From the NCBI GenBank assembly GCA_944327085.1, contig CALVGG010000004.1, positions 88,873 to 152,872 on the forward strand: a DNA stretch of 64,000 nt, read 5' to 3'. The stretch comes from an uncultured Elusimicrobiales bacterium (lineage in GTDB: Bacteria; Elusimicrobiota; Elusimicrobia; Elusimicrobiales; Elusimicrobiaceae). The notes under the pieces were generated by a model. It saw nothing but the letters and a program-made list of their open reading frames with translations, ran no database searches and had not been told where the DNA came from. This document shows, one piece after another, positions 34,317 to 42,909 of the stretch. The position numbers and the translations under genes are program-made. Positions within the stretch are counted from its first letter, which is position 1. Every line of letters begins with the position of its first letter.

Positions 34317-35024
34317 TTATTTAATGTATTTGCGAAGCAGATCTTTAAGGCGGGATTCGTAATTGGCGTTAATTTTTTCCAATTGTTTTTCAAAAGCGGG
34401 CCAATTTTTGGCAGTTTGTGCCGCATGAGCGGCTTTCTGTTCCGCCTGGGCAGATATTTGTTTTAGCGCTTCTTTGGCCTGCGCCCCAAAATGGGAGCCT
34501 ACGTCATCGGCCGTTTCTTGGTAATTCAGGCGCATTTCCCGCAGGCGTATGCGTGCACTTCTTAATTGGCGGGAAGTAAAGTTCGGGTTGGTAATTTGTG
34601 GCGGGAATTCCTGCGTGATTTGCAAAAACGGTTTTGTTTCCGGCAGGGGCTGCTTTGGCTGTGTGGGCAAAGCGGCTTGTGTTTTAGGCGCAGGTTGGGT
34701 TTGTGCAATGGCGCTGTTTACCCAGTCTTTAAACAGGCTTGCGTCTTCCCGCGGGGTGGCGGGGGCCGTGGTATGCCCTGCCTGGGCCGCCGGTAAAGCG
34801 CCGGCCAATTGGTTTAAAACGTTTTGTATTTGTTGGTACTGTGGGGACTGTAAATCCTGTGCACCCAGTTGTTTTAATAATTTGCTGTCTGCGGCCGGTT
34901 GCGGTTGTTGCCGCAGCTGGGCAAATTGCTGCACCAGCGGGGTTACCCGTTTTAAGTTTTGGGAAACCAACGTCATTACAATCATCACCGCAAGCAACAT
35001 CACTACCAATTGCCCTTTATTCAT
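34317..35024 (-). CDS. Membrane-anchored P/Q-rich coiled-coil protein
   Basis: 235 residues, no family recognised. An N-terminal membrane helix (GQLVVMLLAVMIVMTLV) is followed by a Gln/Pro/Ala-rich linker (about residues 25-150) and a C-terminal helical, coiled-coil-prone region ending RLKDLLRKYIK. Probably periplasmic with one anchor. It follows the similar lipoprotein gene by 20 bases and shares its layout, so the pair likely works together. Function unknown. Confidence 0.65.
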   Translation of the reverse strand: MNKGQLVVMLLAVMIVMTLVSQNLKRVTPLVQQFAQLRQQPQPAADSKLLKQLGAQDLQSPQYQQIQNVLNQLAGALPAAQAGHTTAPATPREDASLFKDWVNSAIAQTQPAPKTQAALPTQPKQPLPETKPFLQITQEFPPQITNPNFTSRQLRSARIRLREMRLNYQETADDVGSHFGAQAKEALKQISAQAEQKAAHAAQTAKNWPAFEKQLEKINANYESRLKDLLRKYIK

Positions 35025-35044
35025 ATTGGCTCCCTTTGGCGGGT

Positions 35045-35707
35045 TTAGTTGTTTAGCTGGCTTTGATATTTGGCCAGTATTTTTTGAAACTGTACTTTAT
35101 ATTGCTGTAAAATGGCATTTTGTTGCTGCTGATATTGTTTTAAAGTACGGGCCTGCAGGCTGGCTTTTTCCAGGTTTTTTTCGGTGCGGGTATTTAAGCG
35201 GATTACTTCATCCCGGGCGGCGTTTCCCATTAAGCGCTGCACATCCCCCACCGCCTGTTGATTGGTGCTTTTGATTAAGTCAATACTTTGGCGCATGGCC
35301 TGCTGGTCTTTAATAGAAGCCTTGCCCTTAAATTGAGGGGTTTCTTCTTCCAAAGATATTTCCATAAAAGCCTGTTGTTGGGGTTTGGGTTTGGGGGCAG
35401 CGGCTTGGGGCACCGGGGCCGGTGCGGCCGGTTGCGGCACCGTAGCCGGGGCCGGCGTGGCCGTTGGCTGGGGTTGTTTCATCCAGGGCATATCGGCCGC
35501 GGCTTGCGGGGGAACTTCCAGCATTTTTAAGTTTTGCTGTGCTTTCATAGAATATTGCATCATCCCCGCCAGCATAACCATCCCATAGGGGGTGGTTAAA
35601 AGCTTTTGGGCTTGTCCGGCCCAAAAAGTTTTTATTTTGTTGCCGCTTTCGCAGCCGCCCAGCAATAACAATGCGGGCAGTAAAAATATCAAATATTGTT
35701 TTTTCAT
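35045..35707 (-). CDS. P/Q-rich coiled-coil lipoprotein
   Basis: 220 residues. The signal MKKQYLIFLLPALLLLGGC ends at a lipobox cysteine. A Pro/Ala/Gln linker (about residues 75-120) leads to a helical C-terminus rich in Gln (LKQYQQQQNAILQQYKVQF). The plan is that of the neighbouring membrane-anchored protein with a different anchor, suggesting inner- and outer-membrane halves of one assembly. AGAGGT precedes the ATG. No family recognised. Confidence 0.65.
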   Translation of the reverse strand: MKKQYLIFLLPALLLLGGCESGNKIKTFWAGQAQKLLTTPYGMVMLAGMMQYSMKAQQNLKMLEVPPQAAADMPWMKQPQPTATPAPATVPQPAAPAPVPQAAAPKPKPQQQAFMEISLEEETPQFKGKASIKDQQAMRQSIDLIKSTNQQAVGDVQRLMGNAARDEVIRLNTRTEKNLEKASLQARTLKQYQQQQNAILQQYKVQFQKILAKYQSQLNN

Positions 35708-35738
35708 AAGAAACCTCTTTTAGCCAATATAACAAATT

Positions 35739-36551
35739 TTAAGGCAGGCCGTACAAGGCTTTTGCGTTGCGGGTGGTGATGGCGGCCAGCTCCGGCAGAG
35801 GCATACCTATATAATCCGCCACAAAAGCGGCAATCAGCGGGATGTTAGAGGGGTCGTTCCTTTGCCCGCGTTTGCCCTGGGGGGAGAGATACGGGCAGTC
35901 CGTCTCCAGGATAATTTTATCGGCGCCGGCTTTTTTTACGGCCTCACGTATGTATTCATTTTTCTTATAGGAAAAACAACCGTTTATCCCCAGCAGCATG
36001 CCCATATCCAAGGCGCGTTTGGCTTCTTCGTACCGGGCGCAGAAACAATGTAGTACAGCCGGGTAGCGGGTGGAAGATTGTTGTTTCCAGTTATGTTTTA
36101 AAATTTGGAAGGTGTCTTCGTAAGCGGCGTAATCTTCCCCTTCCCGGCGTACATGCAGCACCAGCGGTTTTTGAGTTTGGTTTGCCAGTTGCAGCATTTG
36201 CAGGAAAGTATCTTGTTGCAATTGTTTGGGGGCTATGTCCAGGCAGGTATAATCCAGGCCAATTTCCCCCACGGCGGTGTTGCGCCCGTCGGGCAGCAAG
36301 GCGGCCAGCTGTTTTAACCCTTCGTCGGTCAGTTTGGAGGAGTATTCCGGGTGTACGCCCAGCACGGCGTGTACCAGCTGGGGGTATTTGTCACACAGGG
36401 CCAAAGCGGGCAGCCATTCATCGGGCGAGCAGCCAATTTCCACACTGTGCACAATGCCGGCCCGCGGCAACCGGCGGGAAAGTAAATCATCCCGGTCCGC
36501 GTCAAAGGCCGGGTCATTTAAATGGGCATGGGAATCAATAAAAAAGTTCAT
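35739..36551 (-). CDS. tatD: TatD family metal-dependent hydrolase (DNase)
   Basis: 270 residues. Metal-binding positions are visible in DSHAHLND at the N-terminus, VGEIGLDY near residue 96, LHVRREGED, LHCFCARYEE and LETDCPYLSPQGKRGQRNDP at the end. TatD proteins are 3'-5' exonucleases in repair. The gene appears leaderless, with TAAAAT 7 bases before the ATG and no ribosome site. Confidence 0.93.
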   Translation of the reverse strand: MNFFIDSHAHLNDPAFDADRDDLLSRRLPRAGIVHSVEIGCSPDEWLPALALCDKYPQLVHAVLGVHPEYSSKLTDEGLKQLAALLPDGRNTAVGEIGLDYTCLDIAPKQLQQDTFLQMLQLANQTQKPLVLHVRREGEDYAAYEDTFQILKHNWKQQSSTRYPAVLHCFCARYEEAKRALDMGMLLGINGCFSYKKNEYIREAVKKAGADKIILETDCPYLSPQGKRGQRNDPSNIPLIAAFVADYIGMPLPELAAITTRNAKALYGLP

Positions 36552-36558
36552 ATTTATT

Positions 36559-36564
36559 ATTTTA
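36559..36564 (-). promoter_or_regulatory. -10 promoter, leaderless start of tatD
   Basis: TAAAAT on the minus strand ends 7 bases before the ATG at 36551; no ribosome site. Confidence 0.5.
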
Positions 36565-36678
36565 ACTTTTTATGTTCTAGTATAAAAAGAGGGTTGCATT
36601 TGGGGCTGAGTATTCCTATGCTGTATAGGTAATTTGCTCTTTAAACGGGAATTCAAAACTAGCAGTCTAAAAAAGGGG

Positions 36679-36707
36679 TTGACAAAAATAAAATAATTGA
36701 TTATAAT
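36679..36707 (+). promoter_or_regulatory. Consensus promoter of the hrcA heat-shock operon
   Basis: TTGACA (36679-36684), 17-base spacer, TATAAT (36702-36707): a perfect match to the housekeeping consensus. Confidence 0.88.
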
Positions 36708-36708
36708 T

Positions 36709-36735
36709 TTAGCAGTGGGAACAAAAGAGTGCTAA
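36709..36735 (+). promoter_or_regulatory. CIRCE-like operator
   Basis: TTAGCAGTG-N9-GAGTGCTAA. The right arm is the exact CIRCE half; the left arm differs from TTAGCACTC at two positions. It overlaps the expected transcription start, the standard place for HrcA repression, and precedes hrcA itself. Confidence 0.85.
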
Positions 36736-36763
36736 AATTAAAGCTCATTCCCCGTGATAGTTT

Positions 36764-37864
36764 ATGAGAATACTTAAACCTGAAGTAGCCAAACAACGCA
36801 AGGAAAAAATCCTTCGCTGGGTAGTGCAGCAATATGTGGAAACCCGCCGGCCGGTGGGCTCCCAAATGATTGCCGACAGTGCCCTGCCGGATGTTTCCAG
36901 CGCCACTATCCGCAATATACTTAAAGATTTGGAAGATGAAGGGTTTTTGTATCAGCCGCATACATCCGGCGGCCGCATCCCCACGGATAAGGCCTACCGG
37001 TATTATGTAGATTATTTAACCGGCGTGCAAAAAATGGCCGCACAGGAACGCCAGCAGATAGAACGCCAATACGACCAGCGCGTAAATGAAGTGGATAACG
37101 TGATGGTGCAGACGTCTCGCCTGTTGGCTATGCTTTCCGGTGCGGCGGGGTTTGTGTATGCCAGTAATATGAAGGATCAATGCGTGCGGCGTTTGGATTT
37201 TATTCCGCTGGCCCCGGGGGTGGTGCTGGCGGTGCTGGTTACGGAGTCTGGCATGGTGCGCCATTGGCCGGTGCGCTTGGGGTACGTGTTGGCGCCCCAC
37301 CGCCTGCGGATGTTAAGCCATTTTATCAATGCGGAAATTGCCGGCCTGCCCTTGGCGCAGGCACAGCAGGTATTATGGCGGTACATCAATTCCGGCCATA
37401 AAGAAATTGCCGACGTGGCAGACTTGGCCGTACAGGTATTAAAAGATATAGAGCGCCCGCAGGCCAGCGCGGATGAATTATATGTGGAAGGTTTCGGCCA
37501 TTTGCTGGATAATACCAGCTCGGACGATTATGAAGATTTGAAGCAAATGATGAAGGTGGTGGAGGAGCGCGATCGGTTTTCTGCTTTGTTGTGTGAAAAG
37601 ATGACCGATATGCAAAAATCCAACCAAAAGTTAAACGTCAGTATCGGCAGCGAAAACGAACTGAAGGAATTGAAAAACTTAAGTATTGTTTCGTCTGCCT
37701 ATCAAGTGGGGGACAAAACAGTGGGCATGCTGGGCATTATCGGCCCCAAGCACATGGAGTATACCCGGGTGATGAGCCTGGTGAACTTCATTGGCAGTTT
37801 GCTGGAAGCGTCCATACGTAACTGGAACGCGCTGCCCGCTGAAAAAGAAGACGACTATGAGTAA
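36764..37864 (+). CDS. hrcA: Heat-inducible repressor HrcA
   Basis: 366 residues. It binds CIRCE and represses chaperone genes. The N-terminal winged helix covers QQYVETRRPVGSQMIADSA and SSATIRNILKDLEDEGFLYQ, with PHTSGGRIPTDKAYRYYVD after it; all are family signatures. It begins 28 bases after a CIRCE-like element and overlaps grpE by 8 bases. Expected to be autoregulated. Confidence 0.96.
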   Translation: MRILKPEVAKQRKEKILRWVVQQYVETRRPVGSQMIADSALPDVSSATIRNILKDLEDEGFLYQPHTSGGRIPTDKAYRYYVDYLTGVQKMAAQERQQIERQYDQRVNEVDNVMVQTSRLLAMLSGAAGFVYASNMKDQCVRRLDFIPLAPGVVLAVLVTESGMVRHWPVRLGYVLAPHRLRMLSHFINAEIAGLPLAQAQQVLWRYINSGHKEIADVADLAVQVLKDIERPQASADELYVEGFGHLLDNTSSDDYEDLKQMMKVVEERDRFSALLCEKMTDMQKSNQKLNVSIGSENELKELKNLSIVSSAYQVGDKTVGMLGIIGPKHMEYTRVMSLVNFIGSLLEASIRNWNALPAEKEDDYE

Positions 37865-38423
37865 GAAAAACCACAATCATACAGAACAAGCAGAAGCCCA
37901 AGAACAGGAACAGGCTGCACAGGCCGAGCCGGCTTCTGAAGAAACCCAAGAACAGGCCCACCCGGCTGACCATCCGGACTATTACGAAAAATTTGTGCGC
38001 TTAAGCGCAGATTTTGACAATTACCGTAAACGGACGGAACGCGAGAAGGCTTCCTTTTTGGCCTACGGCAAAAAACAATTTGCAGAGAAATTGCTCCCGG
38101 CGTATGAAGTGATGCTCAGGGAGCGCGAAAAGATGGACAAAGCGCCCGCGGATAAGGATTTGACGGGAGAAGCAAAAAGCTTGCGTGACGGTATGCGCCT
38201 TATATTAAGCGAGCTGGAAAAAGCTTTCACCTCAGAGGGTATCACCCGTATGGACGTTTTGGACAAACCCTATGACCCCAACACCCAGGAAGTGGTAGCC
38301 ATGGTTCCGTCCTCTTCGGAACAGGCCGGCCTGGTGCTGCAGGAAGCACAAATGGGTTTTATGATGGACGGCAAAGTATTGCGCCCGGCGCGCGTCATTG
38401 TCGGACAGGAATCGCAAGATTAA
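37857..38423 (+). CDS. grpE: Nucleotide exchange factor GrpE
   Basis: 188 residues from the ATG at 37857, which overlaps the hrcA end. It releases ADP from DnaK. A Glu/Gln-rich N-terminal region leads into the long coiled coil (KFVRLSADFDNYRKRTEREK), and the beta domain has YDPNTQEVVAMVP and LRPARVIVGQ. The longer open frame upstream (from 37791) is not used because the family begins after MSKK. Confidence 0.95.
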   Translation: MSKKNHNHTEQAEAQEQEQAAQAEPASEETQEQAHPADHPDYYEKFVRLSADFDNYRKRTEREKASFLAYGKKQFAEKLLPAYEVMLREREKMDKAPADKDLTGEAKSLRDGMRLILSELEKAFTSEGITRMDVLDKPYDPNTQEVVAMVPSSSEQAGLVLQEAQMGFMMDGKVLRPARVIVGQESQD

Positions 38424-38455
38424 CATTTTTACAGAAACAGTAAGGAGAAATGAGT

Positions 38456-40333
38456 ATGGCAAAGATTATTGGTATTGATTTGGGCACTTCCAATACGGCT
38501 GCGGCCGTGATGGAAGGCGGCCGCGGAACCATTATTCCGTCTGCCGAAGGCAGCTCCATCGGGGGGAAAGCATTCCCTTCTTATGTTGCTTTTACCAAAG
38601 ACGGCCAGCGTTTGGTGGGTGAACCTGCCCGCCGCCAGGCCATTGCCAACCCGGAAGGGACGGTAACCGCCTTTAAACGCAAAATGGGGGAAAACTATAA
38701 ATACAACTTGCGCGGGCAGGAATTTACCCCGCAGCAGTTGTCTGCATTCGTCTTGCAGAAAGTGAAAAAAGACGCCGAAGCCTTCTTGGGCGAACCGGTT
38801 GAAAAAGCCGTTATTACGGTGCCGGCCTACTTTAACGATAACCAGCGCCAAGCCACTAAAGACGCCGGCCGCATTGCCGGGTTGGAAGTGGTGCGCTTGG
38901 TAAACGAACCGACGGCTGCCGCCTTGGCTTTTGGTATTGATAAAGCCGGAAAAGAACAAAAAATTCTGGTGTTTGACTTGGGCGGCGGTACCCTGGATGT
39001 AACCATCATGGAAATGGGTAAAGAAGGCACGTTTGACGTGCTGGCCACGTCCGGCGATACGAAACTGGGCGGTACGGATATGGATAATGCCATCATCGCT
39101 TGGATGGTGGACGAATTCCGCAAACAGACCGGGATTGACCTGTCCAACGACAAGCAGGCCGCTCAGCGCTTGAAAGACGCCGCCGAAAAGGCCAAAATTG
39201 AACTTTCCACCACCATGGAAACGGACATCAACCTGCCGTATATTTCTGCGGATGTTAACGGCCCCAAACACCTGGAATTGAAACTTTCCCGCGCTAAATT
39301 GGAAAGCTTGGTGGATGACATTGTAAAACGCTGCGGCAAGTCCGTCAATCAGGCTTTGTCCGACGCAAACCTGACCGCAGCTCAAATTGACCGCATTATC
39401 TTGGTGGGCGGCCCTACCCGCATGCCTATCGTGCAGAAATATGTGGAAGATTTGGTGGGTAAAAAGATTGAACGCGGTGTTGACCCGATGGAATGCGTGG
39501 CTATCGGCGCGGCTGTACAGGCCGGTATTTTAACCGGTGAAGTAAAAGACGTGCTGTTGCTGGATGTGACCCCGCTGTCCTTAGGGTTGGAAACTTTGGG
39601 CGGCGTGTGCACCCGCTTGATTGAACGCAACACCACCATCCCGGTGCGCAAGACGGAAATTTTCTCCACCGCGTCCGATAACCAGCCGGCGGTAACCATT
39701 AACGTCTTACAGGGTGAACGCCCCATGGCCAAAGACAACGTGCCTCTGGGCAAGTTTGACTTGGACGGCATTCCGCCAGCTCCTCGCGGCGTTCCGAAGA
39801 TTGAGGTAACCTTTGATATTGACGCCAACGGTATTTTAAACGTTTCCGCCAAAGACTTGGGCACCAATAAAGAACAACACATCACCATCAGCTCTCCTAA
39901 CAAACTGAGCGATGCGGAAGTGGAAAAATTCGTAAAAGATGCGGAAAAATTTGCCGACGAAGACAAAAAGCACAAAGAAGTAGTTGAAGCCAAAAACCAG
40001 GGCGACAGCGTGCTCTATCAAACCGAAAAGGCTTTGAAAGAATACGGGGATAAAGTCTCCCAGGAAGAACGCTTGGCTATTGACCGCGCTTTGAGCGATC
40101 TGCGCGACGCGCTGAAAGGCGAAGACGCCGCCAGAATGAAATCAGCCACCGAAGCTGCCTTGCAGGCCAGCCAAAAACTGGGTGAAGCGATGTACAAATC
40201 CCAGCAGGCTCAGGCCGGCGCCCAGGCGGGCGCGCAGCAGGCGGGCCCTCAGCCGGGGGCAGACGCCCAGCAAGCAAGCGCCAACGGCGGTAAAGACGAT
40301 GTAGTAGAAGCCGAAGTGGTTGACAATAAATAA
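38456..40333 (+). CDS. dnaK: Chaperone DnaK (Hsp70)
   Basis: 625-residue Hsp70 that holds and refolds proteins with DnaJ and GrpE. The ATPase starts [20 protein letters not shown], with [17 protein letters not shown] and [19 protein letters not shown] later; the substrate domain and a Gln/Ala-rich lid end in EAEVVDNK. Of two nearby ATGs, the second (38456) has better spacing (8 bases) from AGGAG than the first (38450). The gene ends at a strong terminator, so the downstream pilin and dnaJ have their own or read-through transcription. Confidence 0.97.
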   Translation: MAKIIGIDLGTSNTAAAVMEGGRGTIIPSAEGSSIGGKAFPSYVAFTKDGQRLVGEPARRQAIANPEGTVTAFKRKMGENYKYNLRGQEFTPQQLSAFVLQKVKKDAEAFLGEPVEKAVITVPAYFNDNQRQATKDAGRIAGLEVVRLVNEPTAAALAFGIDKAGKEQKILVFDLGGGTLDVTIMEMGKEGTFDVLATSGDTKLGGTDMDNAIIAWMVDEFRKQTGIDLSNDKQAAQRLKDAAEKAKIELSTTMETDINLPYISADVNGPKHLELKLSRAKLESLVDDIVKRCGKSVNQALSDANLTAAQIDRIILVGGPTRMPIVQKYVEDLVGKKIERGVDPMECVAIGAAVQAGILTGEVKDVLLLDVTPLSLGLETLGGVCTRLIERNTTIPVRKTEIFSTASDNQPAVTINVLQGERPMAKDNVPLGKFDLDGIPPAPRGVPKIEVTFDIDANGILNVSAKDLGTNKEQHITISSPNKLSDAEVEKFVKDAEKFADEDKKHKEVVEAKNQGDSVLYQTEKALKEYGDKVSQEERLAIDRALSDLRDALKGEDAARMKSATEAALQASQKLGEAMYKSQQAQAGAQAGAQQAGPQPGADAQQASANGGKDDVVEAEVVDNK

Positions 40334-40352
40334 GTTTGGGTGGTAAATCACT

Positions 40353-40384
40353 AAGGGGCAGGTAAAAAACCTGCCCCTTTTTTT
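40353..40384 (+). terminator. Intrinsic terminator after dnaK
   Basis: AAGGGGCAGG (40353-40362) pairs with CCTGCCCCTT (40370-40379), followed by T residues. Confidence 0.92.
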
Positions 40385-40420
40385 GTTTTTTATTATACAA
40401 TAACGGGTATTGGAGGTTTT

Positions 40421-40906
40421 ATGAAACAAGGTTTTACGTTAATAGAATTATTGGTGGTGGTACTCATTATCGGTATATTAACTTCCATCGCCGTTCCTCA
40501 ATATGAAAAAGCGGTTATGCGGGCACGTTTTTCGGGTGCGCTTCAGGTGGCGGAAAGCTTAAAAAAAGCACATGAAATTTATTTCCTGGCCAATAACCAC
40601 TATATAGCCAATACGGATAATTTGGATTATGACTTCCACGGTTCCTGCACGGGGACGGACGTATTAAAGTGTGATAATTATTTTTATATTGATAATTTAA
40701 GCGGAACCGGCGTGGTAACGGACCCCAATGCCTGGAAAATGGCCGTATACAGCTGCCCCGGGGCCGCCACCTGGTCAGCCTGCGGAACACAGGCGGATTT
40801 CATCTATACGATTTGGTTGGATAATTCCCCGCACCCCAATTTAAGGGAATGCAACGGCATCACCCAAAAAGGCAAAGATTTTTGTTTAATGATTGCCGAG
40901 CAATGA
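40421..40906 (+). CDS. Type IV pilin-like protein
   Basis: 161 residues. The class III leader cleavage site is KQGFTLIE with the conserved E at mature position 5, followed by the hydrophobic helix LIELLVVVLIIGILTSIAVP. The globular part has cysteine pairs near CTGTDVLKC and CPGAATWSAC, giving a small pseudopilin/minor-pilin-type head. GGAGG precedes the ATG. It stands alone between dnaK and dnaJ with terminators on both sides. Possible roles are pilus, competence or secretion; no assembly gene is nearby. Confidence 0.9.
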   Translation: MKQGFTLIELLVVVLIIGILTSIAVPQYEKAVMRARFSGALQVAESLKKAHEIYFLANNHYIANTDNLDYDFHGSCTGTDVLKCDNYFYIDNLSGTGVVTDPNAWKMAVYSCPGAATWSACGTQADFIYTIWLDNSPHPNLRECNGITQKGKDFCLMIAEQ

Positions 40907-40919
40907 ATGAAGTTTTGCT

Positions 40920-40946
40920 AACCCCGCCTTAACCGGCGGGGTTTTT
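40920..40946 (+). terminator. Intrinsic terminator after the pilin gene
   Basis: ACCCCGCC (40921-40928) pairs with GGCGGGGT (40935-40942), followed by T residues. Confidence 0.88.
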
Positions 40947-41010
40947 ATTTGCAGTGTGTGCAGGAAGGCGCTAAATTTCATAAAATATACATAAAGAAGG
41001 TTTTGTATAT

Positions 41011-42120
41011 ATGCCTACCGCTATGAAAGAAGATTACTATAAAATTTTAAATGTAGAAAGAACAGCAACGGATGTGGAAATAAAATCCGCCTTCCGCCGC
41101 CAGGCTATGAAATATCACCCGGACCGCAACCCCGGTGATAAACAGGCCGAAGAACAATTTAAAAAAATTAACGAGGCTTTTTCCGTCTTGTCCGATCCGC
41201 AAAAACGCCAAATGTATGACCAATACGGCCACGAGGGGGTTCCCGGTGCGGGCGGTTTTAGCGGCTTTAATGCCGGCGGTTTTGCCGATATTAACGATAT
41301 TTTCGGCTCTGTGTTTGGGGATATTTTCGGCGGTGGTTTCGGCCGCCGGGCGGGCAAGCCCCGCGCCCAACGCGGAGAAGATTTAAAAGTGGACGTGGAA
41401 GTCTCCCTGGAAGAAGCTTTCAGCGGCAAGGAGGAAGAAGTATCCTACACGCGTTTGGATATGTGCTCCGTTTGCCACGGCACCGGCGCACAGGAAGGCA
41501 GCGCCCGCAAAACCTGCCGTTCCTGCGGCGGCAGCGGCACGGTAACCTATTCCCAGGGTTTTCTTTCCATGCGCCAAACCTGCCCGGATTGCAACGGCAC
41601 CGGCACGGTGATTGAAAAACCGTGCTTAAAATGCCACGGCAGCGGGGCGGAACGGGTAAAAGAAACGCTGACCGTTAAAATCCCTTCCGGGGTGCGTACC
41701 GGCATTACTTTGCGCGTAGCCAACGGGGGTAACATTGGCGTTAACGGCGGCGGATTTGGTGATTTGTATGTGGAAGTGCGTGTAAAAGAGCACAAAATTT
41801 TCCGCCGTGAAGGGGACGATTTGCTGATAGACGCTTCCATTTCTTACCCGCAGGCCGTATTGGGCGGCAGCATTAAAGTGCCCACTATTGAAGGCAAAGA
41901 GTTGGAAGTTACCATTCCCAAGGGCACGCAATCGGGTCAAGTGCTTAAAATGCAGGGCAATGGTATGCCGCGCCTGGGCAAAAAAGGCTTTGGGGATTTG
42001 TTGGTAAACGTAAAGATAGAAGTGATCAAAAAACCCACAGCCCGCCAGAAAGAACTGCTGGAAGCCTTGGCCAAGGAAACGGGCGGCAAGAAAAGTTTCT
42101 TTCAGGAATTGTTTTCTTAG
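41011..42120 (+). CDS. dnaJ: Chaperone DnaJ (Hsp40)
   Basis: 369 residues. The J domain has AMKYHPDRNPGDKQAEEQF with the HPD needed to stimulate DnaK. A Gly/Phe-rich linker follows (GFSGFNAGGFAD), then four zinc-binding repeats CSVCHGTG, CRSCGGSG, CPDCNGTG and CLKCHGSG. An AGAAGG site lies upstream, and a second in-frame ATG (MKEDYY) is possible. It is separated from dnaK by a pilin gene. Confidence 0.96.
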   Translation: MPTAMKEDYYKILNVERTATDVEIKSAFRRQAMKYHPDRNPGDKQAEEQFKKINEAFSVLSDPQKRQMYDQYGHEGVPGAGGFSGFNAGGFADINDIFGSVFGDIFGGGFGRRAGKPRAQRGEDLKVDVEVSLEEAFSGKEEEVSYTRLDMCSVCHGTGAQEGSARKTCRSCGGSGTVTYSQGFLSMRQTCPDCNGTGTVIEKPCLKCHGSGAERVKETLTVKIPSGVRTGITLRVANGGNIGVNGGGFGDLYVEVRVKEHKIFRREGDDLLIDASISYPQAVLGGSIKVPTIEGKELEVTIPKGTQSGQVLKMQGNGMPRLGKKGFGDLLVNVKIEVIKKPTARQKELLEALAKETGGKKSFFQELFS

Positions 42121-42136
42121 CAAGCGGCAAGCTTTT

Positions 42137-42167
42137 AAAACCCGGGGTTTTGGCCCCGGGTTTTTTT
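42137..42167 (+). terminator. Intrinsic terminator after dnaJ
   Basis: AACCCGGGG (42139-42147) pairs with CCCCGGGTT (42154-42162), followed by T residues. Confidence 0.92.
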
Positions 42168-42201
42168 AAAAGGGGCCCTGGCAGCTGTGCGTAAAGTTTA
42201 T

Positions 42202-42207
42202 TAAAAT
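42202..42207 (+). promoter_or_regulatory. -10 promoter, leaderless start of rsmE
   Basis: TAAAAT ends 6 bases before the ATG at 42214; no ribosome site. Confidence 0.5.
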
Positions 42208-42213
42208 AAAATT

Positions 42214-42909
42214 ATGAGCCAATATTTTGCCGATATCAAAGAAACCGAATTTTTTATCACGGATGAGGAAGCCCATCACGTGGCGGCGGTTGCCCGCCAT
42301 AAAGAGGGGGATGAAATCACCGTATTTAACGGCAAAGGCCTGCAGTTTACGGCCCGTATTGAGCGCATACAAAAAAAATTTGTGCGCGGCATTTTGCTTA
42401 AAAAAGTGCCGCTTAAACTGCCCGCTGTAGAAGTGGAGCTGTATTTTGCCCCCAATTCCCGCACCGGGCTGGAAGAGGTGCTGGATAAAGGCACGCAATT
42501 GGGGGTAGCGGCTTTTTGCCCCATCACCACCGCCCGCAGCGAGTACGACGTCATGCGCAAATGGGAAGACAAATACCCCCGCTGGCGCCAGATTATGCTC
42601 AGCGCCTGCAAACAGTGCGATACGCCCCGCCTGCCCGATATACACGAGCCGGTTTCCTTTTTAACGGCCGTGCAGGACAAAATCCCTTCTTTAATTACTT
42701 ACGAGGCCGAAGAATCCCATACCGTTGCCTGGGGACTGGAAAAATTACTGCACCCCAAACGCTTGCGCGTATACGTGGGGCCCGCCGGCGGGTGGACGGA
42801 TGAGGAAATTGTCATTGCCGCCCAATACGGCGTGCTGCCTGTTACTTTGGGCGTAAATATTTTGCGCGCGGAAACAGCTTGCGTGGCGGCGGTGGCCAAA
42901 ATTCTATGA
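42214..42909 (+). CDS. rsmE: 16S rRNA (uracil-1498-N3) methyltransferase
   Basis: 231 residues of the SPOUT class. The N-terminal PUA-like part holds EAHHVAAVARHKEGDEITVF; the knot at the C-terminus has VGPAGGWTDEEIVIA and LGVNILRAETACVAAV, the SAM-binding loops. It methylates U1498 of 16S rRNA. It appears leaderless, and its stop overlaps the mtaB start as ATGA. Confidence 0.94.
   Translation: MSQYFADIKETEFFITDEEAHHVAAVARHKEGDEITVFNGKGLQFTARIERIQKKFVRGILLKKVPLKLPAVEVELYFAPNSRTGLEEVLDKGTQLGVAAFCPITTARSEYDVMRKWEDKYPRWRQIMLSACKQCDTPRLPDIHEPVSFLTAVQDKIPSLITYEAEESHTVAWGLEKLLHPKRLRVYVGPAGGWTDEEIVIAAQYGVLPVTLGVNILRAETACVAAVAKIL

Noticed and set aside
38429..39385. 318-codon open frame opposite dnaK
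   Set aside because: Antisense shadow of a highly conserved gene; the deduced protein is low-complexity Phe/His/Gly with no start signal.
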